From: Candidatus Chryseobacterium colombiense
Lineage (GTDB): Bacteria > Bacteroidota > Bacteroidia > Flavobacteriales > Weeksellaceae
Assembly (NCBI GenBank): GCA_029203185.1
Contig: CP119310.1
Coordinates: forward strand, 1,674,001 to 1,738,000
Reading direction: 5' to 3'
Length of the DNA: 64,000 nucleotides
Shown here: piece after piece, positions 59,849 to 64,000 of the stretch
How positions within the stretch are numbered: position 1 is the stretch's first letter
Layout of the letters: every line of letters starts with the position of its first letter
Made by a program: the position numbers and the translations under genes
Notes under the pieces: generated by a model
What the model was told of the DNA's origin: nothing
The model's database searches: none
The model's input: the letters and a program-made list of their open reading frames with translations, nothing else

Positions 59849-61440
59849 TGATGCAGGCTCATAAAATACCGGTTTTCAAATCCTGGGTAATAGAATGGAT
59901 GGCAAGGTCCATCATATTCATCATTCTGATGACTTGCCTGTTCGGATTCGCTTTTTATGGCAGTCCTGTTGCAGCGATGGGTTATTATGGTGTACAACCT
60001 ACTGATGTGCAATTTGGAATGGTAGTTTTGTATGGTTCAACGGTCTCTTTTCTGGCACTGGATATTCGTATTGTAAAATATTTTCCGATAAGGAAATACC
60101 TGCTGACAGCATTTGCTCTTAATGCGGTATGTTCGGTGATCTGTTTTCATTTCAAAGATTACACCTTGTTTATGGTGTGTCAATTTGTTCAGGGAATCAC
60201 CTGTGCTTTGATTTCAGGCATCGTCTTACAGTTAATTTTTCCTAGATTACATTCTCTGCGTGCACGGGTTATTGCTTACAGCCTTCTTTACGGAAGTATA
60301 CAGATCGCTGCACCACTATATTCCATCTATACAAGTTTAGTTCTTCATTTTTTTGATTACAACTGGTTATTTTACGGATATACTGTGGTACTCATTATTT
60401 TGACATTTGTTGTGCTGTTAACGATGAACGGTAAAGCAAGATTTACCAAAAAAATTCCGCTGTACCAGTTGGATTGGATGGGCTATTTTTTATATGCATC
60501 ATTGATATTACTATTAGGATATATCCTTGTATACGGCCGACAATTGGGATGGTTAGACAGCCCATTACTAGTTATTTTAATATTGTTCATCCTAATTATT
60601 CTTTCGGCATTTATCGTCAGAGAGCTAAAACTGAAACGGCCATTGATCAACCTGCAGATTTTTAAGGCAAAGAATTTCGTTATCGGACTATTATTGCTTT
60701 TTACCTTCTACATTTTCAAGGGCAGTACAGGACTTGCTTATGGCTATCTGGAAGTCATTCTAGGTAATGATCCACTCAGCACAATTCCAATATGGACTGC
60801 TGTGGTCGTAGGAACTGTGATAAGTATGTTCGTTACCTCAAGATTTGTATTGCTGGGCTTCAACCTCATCAAAATCATTATTATAGGTTTTGTGATGATG
60901 GCGCTGTACTATGTCTATATGATATTATTCGTTTCTGTACAGGGAGAAACCATTGATTTTATATTTCCTATGTTTATGTATGGCGCTGCAACAGGCGTAT
61001 TATTTGTTCCGATAGTATCATTTACAAATTCATCAGCACCTCAGTCCATTGCCGTCAATGCATCACTCATCGGAATATTGGCGAGGTTCATTGGTTTTAC
61101 TGCAAGTCTGGCATTCGGCAACGAACTTCAGTTATTTGCAAAGTCAGCAGTGAGAGAAAAAGTGAGGGAATCCATAACAGAAATTAATCCACAACTTCCT
61201 GTTACTTTACTGAATATCCAAAATCAATTTGCGACAGCGGGCAACGACATGTATACTTCAAAGGTCATTTCTACTGGTCATTTTAATAAAATGGTGGGAC
61301 AACAGATATTGGCTCGTGCCACCCGTGATTATTATAATCTGATGCTAATCGGAATTATTTTGGTAATTTTTATTCTGATTATTTCGCCTCAGATCAAAAA
61401 GGTATCTTTAAAATTAAAAAAGAATCAGGTTCCTTACTGA
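59848..61440 (+). CDS. EmrB-type MFS drug exporter (DHA2, 14 TM)
   Basis: A 530-aa protein with about 14 hydrophobic segments, the size of the DHA2 family. It pairs with the HlyD and TolC genes just upstream, forming an EmrAB-TolC-like tripartite efflux system. Substrates are unknown but likely amphipathic drugs, detergents or bile-like compounds. The two tandem Met codons at the start are in the same frame; the ATG overlapping the HlyD stop is used here. Confidence 0.9.
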   Translation: MMQAHKIPVFKSWVIEWMARSIIFIILMTCLFGFAFYGSPVAAMGYYGVQPTDVQFGMVVLYGSTVSFLALDIRIVKYFPIRKYLLTAFALNAVCSVICFHFKDYTLFMVCQFVQGITCALISGIVLQLIFPRLHSLRARVIAYSLLYGSIQIAAPLYSIYTSLVLHFFDYNWLFYGYTVVLIILTFVVLLTMNGKARFTKKIPLYQLDWMGYFLYASLILLLGYILVYGRQLGWLDSPLLVILILFILIILSAFIVRELKLKRPLINLQIFKAKNFVIGLLLLFTFYIFKGSTGLAYGYLEVILGNDPLSTIPIWTAVVVGTVISMFVTSRFVLLGFNLIKIIIIGFVMMALYYVYMILFVSVQGETIDFIFPMFMYGAATGVLFVPIVSFTNSSAPQSIAVNASLIGILARFIGFTASLAFGNELQLFAKSAVREKVRESITEINPQLPVTLLNIQNQFATAGNDMYTSKVISTGHFNKMVGQQILARATRDYYNLMLIGIILVIFILIISPQIKKVSLKLKKNQVPY

Positions 61441-61823
61441 TAAATTTTTGAATATCATTTTAATTTTTCATCGAAGAGTCTTAATATTGTACATTCATAT
61501 ACTTATACCGTTTGATTTATTATTAGTAATGATATACTTAAATGTCCATACTTAATTGTATACGGAATAGAAAATAAAAGAAATATTAAAACTCGAATTA
61601 TTTCCCGATACAAAAAATTGACATACCCTATTTAAGGGCAATAATTTCTTTTGGGGGGACAAGAAGGTACCAATTGCTCACAAACTAATAATTTATATTA
61701 CTAAGTTACGATTTCGTAAGAATTTTAGTAACATTATTTACGAATTTGTTTATAAATCACCGGGTCTACCCTAGTTGTAACCCGCTATTTTTATTTTTTA
61801 TATTTAATGTACTTGAAAAAGTA
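61441..61823. other. Intergenic region after the efflux operon
   Basis: About 383 bases. A short palindrome TTACGA-TT-TCGTAA (61706-61719) and an imperfect CCCTATTTAAGGG stem (about 61627-61639) are visible. No gene recognised. Confidence 0.5.
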
Positions 61824-63503
61824 TTATTTCGGATTACTTTTCATCCAGAAATCAAGTTCTTTCTTATAACTACCTCCATCATACCAGGATTGCCACCTGT
61901 CTTCTCTGATAAGTCCTTTCCATTTTGCTCCCTTTTTCGAACGGTAAAAACGTGATCTGAAATGGTGATAGATAGCTAGCATATGAACAGCATAACTCTG
62001 ACACAATTCAGGATTATCCCTGATAATATTCAGATTGTCATCATTAGATCCACTAGCTTTAAGTCCCATATTATGTGAACCAGTTATTAATATCGGATTA
62101 TCACCGAACGGATCGATGAGTACTATTTTACTATGGATGGTTACAGAAGGCTTGGGGAGTTCTTTTTTCCAGAAGCCAAAATCTTCTTTTAAATTTTCAG
62201 GTGTGGTCGCAAATAAAAAGCTTCCGCTTTGTTTCTTACCTTTATCCACAAATTGGATAGTTGGATCATCTTTACCACCTGGATCAGTGTTAATGACCCC
62301 ATGAATTAAAGGGGCATTCTCCTCCTTGGCACGCTCATAGATCTTATGATATAAGACAGCGCTTTTGAGATTTCCAGGCTTGAACATTAGGAACAGGATC
62401 CCGTCCTTGGCATTATCGATCAGCTGCATTGCCTCTTCCATATCTGCAGCTTTTTTTGTTGGGGTAAACCAGGTCTCTATTTTTCCGGTCTTATTGCTTT
62501 TAGGTGTGGCATTAAATGCTTTGAATGCTTGTCCATATAAGCCAATCCCGTTTTGGTCGCAATCTTCTTTTATTTTCTGCCACTCCTGAAAATAGTAATC
62601 TGAAACTTCCTTATCCTCTATAACCACAGCATTGTTGACCTGAGTAAATAGCCCATTGTGAGTCCAGTTTGTACTGCCCATCAGAACTTTGTACGGTTCA
62701 TAATTTTCGCCATTTTTCTTTGCCAAAATTGCAAATTTATTGTGTGCGAAGTGGGGAGAACGGACAATTCTCCGTATAAGATTAGTTTTATCCAATTTAT
62801 CCGCATTTTCTTTCTGGGGATCTAAATCTTTATCACCAAATGCCCCATTTGCAAGAATGATGTTTGCCCTTTTACCGATTGCATTTAATTTTTTAATCAA
62901 TACAGCATCGTTCAGTTCATATAACGCTGCAAAAAGATGGATATCTTCGTTTCCATTTATGCAAGGTTCATCAAGAAAACGGTAAATTGCATTGAGCAAT
63001 TCCCCTCCCATTAATTTTCGGAGCGGAGATTTCTCATTATTTAGATGTTGGTCCAACGTTTTTTTTCGCTCCTTTTCTGGTAAATTTATCAATTTTCGAG
63101 AAACAAATTGCGACGAAACAAGCCCTCTATTAAAAAATGCATCTGTTGGCTTGGCCTTTAAGGTAACCCAATTGCTCCAGTCACTTATATTATTCCCATC
63201 CTGGACAAGATTGTTCTCTTGGTCAATCATAGGAATAACCCTGTATCTTACAGTATCACCGCTATCAACCAGATAATCCGTCCACATATATTTCTGGATG
63301 GGCCATAAGGTTGTATTCTTCATTTCAAAGTCTATATGTGGTTCATCTTCAAAACCAACACTGGATTTGACCCAGGAAAGCTGCGAAGTACCATTAACTT
63401 CCTTCTCCCTCTGAATGGCAAAACCTAAACAATTATCTATTTTAGGATATTTCCAGATGATTTCAACATCATCACTGTTGCAGATTGCTTTAATAATTCT
63501 CAT
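61824..63503 (-). CDS. Phospholipase-D-like protein with N-terminal Fn3-like domain
   Basis: A 559-aa protein without signal peptide. Residues 1-118 resemble a fibronectin-III-like domain (DVEIIWKYPKIDN ... DTVRYRVIPMID). Two PLD half-sites follow: H254-x-K256 in HNKFAIL with GSTNWTHNG, and H457-x-K459-x4-D464 in HSKIVLID with GSHNMG. The first HKD lacks its Asp. PLD-fold enzymes hydrolyse or transfer phosphodiesters, including nucleases; the target is unknown. It is an orphan next to a secreted-protein gene at the window edge. Confidence 0.78.
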   Translation of the reverse strand: MRIIKAICNSDDVEIIWKYPKIDNCLGFAIQREKEVNGTSQLSWVKSSVGFEDEPHIDFEMKNTTLWPIQKYMWTDYLVDSGDTVRYRVIPMIDQENNLVQDGNNISDWSNWVTLKAKPTDAFFNRGLVSSQFVSRKLINLPEKERKKTLDQHLNNEKSPLRKLMGGELLNAIYRFLDEPCINGNEDIHLFAALYELNDAVLIKKLNAIGKRANIILANGAFGDKDLDPQKENADKLDKTNLIRRIVRSPHFAHNKFAILAKKNGENYEPYKVLMGSTNWTHNGLFTQVNNAVVIEDKEVSDYYFQEWQKIKEDCDQNGIGLYGQAFKAFNATPKSNKTGKIETWFTPTKKAADMEEAMQLIDNAKDGILFLMFKPGNLKSAVLYHKIYERAKEENAPLIHGVINTDPGGKDDPTIQFVDKGKKQSGSFLFATTPENLKEDFGFWKKELPKPSVTIHSKIVLIDPFGDNPILITGSHNMGLKASGSNDDNLNIIRDNPELCQSYAVHMLAIYHHFRSRFYRSKKGAKWKGLIREDRWQSWYDGGSYKKELDFWMKSNPK

Positions 63504-63743
63504 AATCAGGTTTTTAGCTCCCTAAATTTACAGAAAATTTAGATTACAATTCAAAAAAAACATTTTGTTATTGATTTAAAATTTAACATATAACAAACTC
63601 ATATCTAGCAATATTTTGAAAAATCGTTATTTTATCAAACCTCAATTATTTTATTGACCTGAATTGAAAAAAAATGTTAATTTTAAAGTAGATGATTTCA
63701 GCCAGCTGAGTCATAAAAAGCTATTAACCTAAAATCTTAAATT

Positions 63744-64000
63744 ATGAGTTCTTTAATAATTCTATCAAGAACCTTAATATTCTATTGCATAATCTTCTTA
63801 TGTGGAATATTCGGCGTTAAAGGTCAAATTATATCAATTCAGGATAAGGTTATCAATCATGTAATAAATAAAGAAAATGCTAAGGTAATCCAACTTGTGG
63901 ATTCCGCTAAAATAGATGTTCAAAAACCAATTTATCAAAACTTCAGCCTACTAGATATTTCTCTATTATGTAATAATGAGGTTCTTACTCAGGATTTATT
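63744..64000 (+). CDS. 5' end of a secreted or membrane protein gene (partial)
   Basis: The frame is open from the ATG at 63744 to the window end, 85 codons. The first ~28 residues (SSLIILSRTLIFYCIIFLCG) are a strongly hydrophobic signal or anchor segment. The rest (ISIQDKVINHVINKEN, VQKPIYQNFSLLDISLLCNN) shows no known domain. Upstream about 240 bases are noncoding and A/T-rich. Confidence 0.55.
   Translation, partial: MSSLIILSRTLIFYCIIFLCGIFGVKGQIISIQDKVINHVINKENAKVIQLVDSAKIDVQKPIYQNFSLLDISLLCNNEVLTQDL

Overview
The window reads as a chromosome segment of a low-GC flavobacterium, most likely Chryseobacterium or a close relative in the Weeksellaceae. The support is a fused alpha/beta ketoacid dehydrogenase E1, many Bacteroidota promoter boxes (TAnnTTTG), almost no Shine-Dalgarno sites, proteins with flavobacterial TonB and S9 architectures, and a short double-glycine-leader peptide of the kind seen in Chryseobacterium. 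No rRNA, tRNA, CRISPR array, insertion sequence or prophage was recognised.

Positions 1-19.8 kb are mostly housekeeping: E1 dehydrogenase, polyprenyl synthetase, a sterol-desaturase-type hydroxylase, rlmN, queA, a serine hydrolase, a DNA glycosylase, an S9 peptidase, a small membrane protein, a thioesterase, an AraC regulator with a TetX-like monooxygenase, topB, a phosphoesterase and a pirin fused to a degenerate receiver domain.

Positions 19.9-24.05 kb hold the most striking unit, a methionine-uptake operon (EamA permease, metN, metI, metQ). It is preceded by a perfect palindrome, a -7 box, a 32-codon leader peptide containing a Met4-Tyr-Cys2-Met run and a second Cys-Cys, a possible antiterminator and a strong intrinsic terminator. 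This looks like ribosome-mediated attenuation responding to Met/Cys supply. A second long hairpin separates metI from metQ.

Positions 24.2-33.1 kb carry a GH3 glucosidase, a GNAT-nitrilase fusion, an XRE regulator, a two-lobed aspartic-protease-like protein, a VOC protein, and an AraC regulator divergent from a membrane protein/monooxygenase pair. Positions 33.2-40.1 kb are a sugar-utilisation island: TonB receptor, (alpha/alpha)6 glycosidase, P-loop kinase and SLC45-type transporter in one operon, with a divergent LacI regulator and repeated operator-like sequences between. An orphan Cys-rich GG-leader peptide (40.25 kb) follows.

Positions 40.5-64 kb are more accessory: HAD phosphatase, GNAT, MocR regulator divergent from an MFS exporter, a beta-lactamase-fold protein with an altered YxN motif, an outer-membrane barrel protein, a ChaA-type antiporter, a MaoC hydratase, a cold-shock protein, a glycosyltransferase broken by two one-base lesions, an HxlR regulator divergent from an SDR operon, two AraC regulators, a TolC/HlyD/MFS efflux operon with a coupled 77-aa leading gene, and a phospholipase-D-like protein. 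Both window edges cut a gene.
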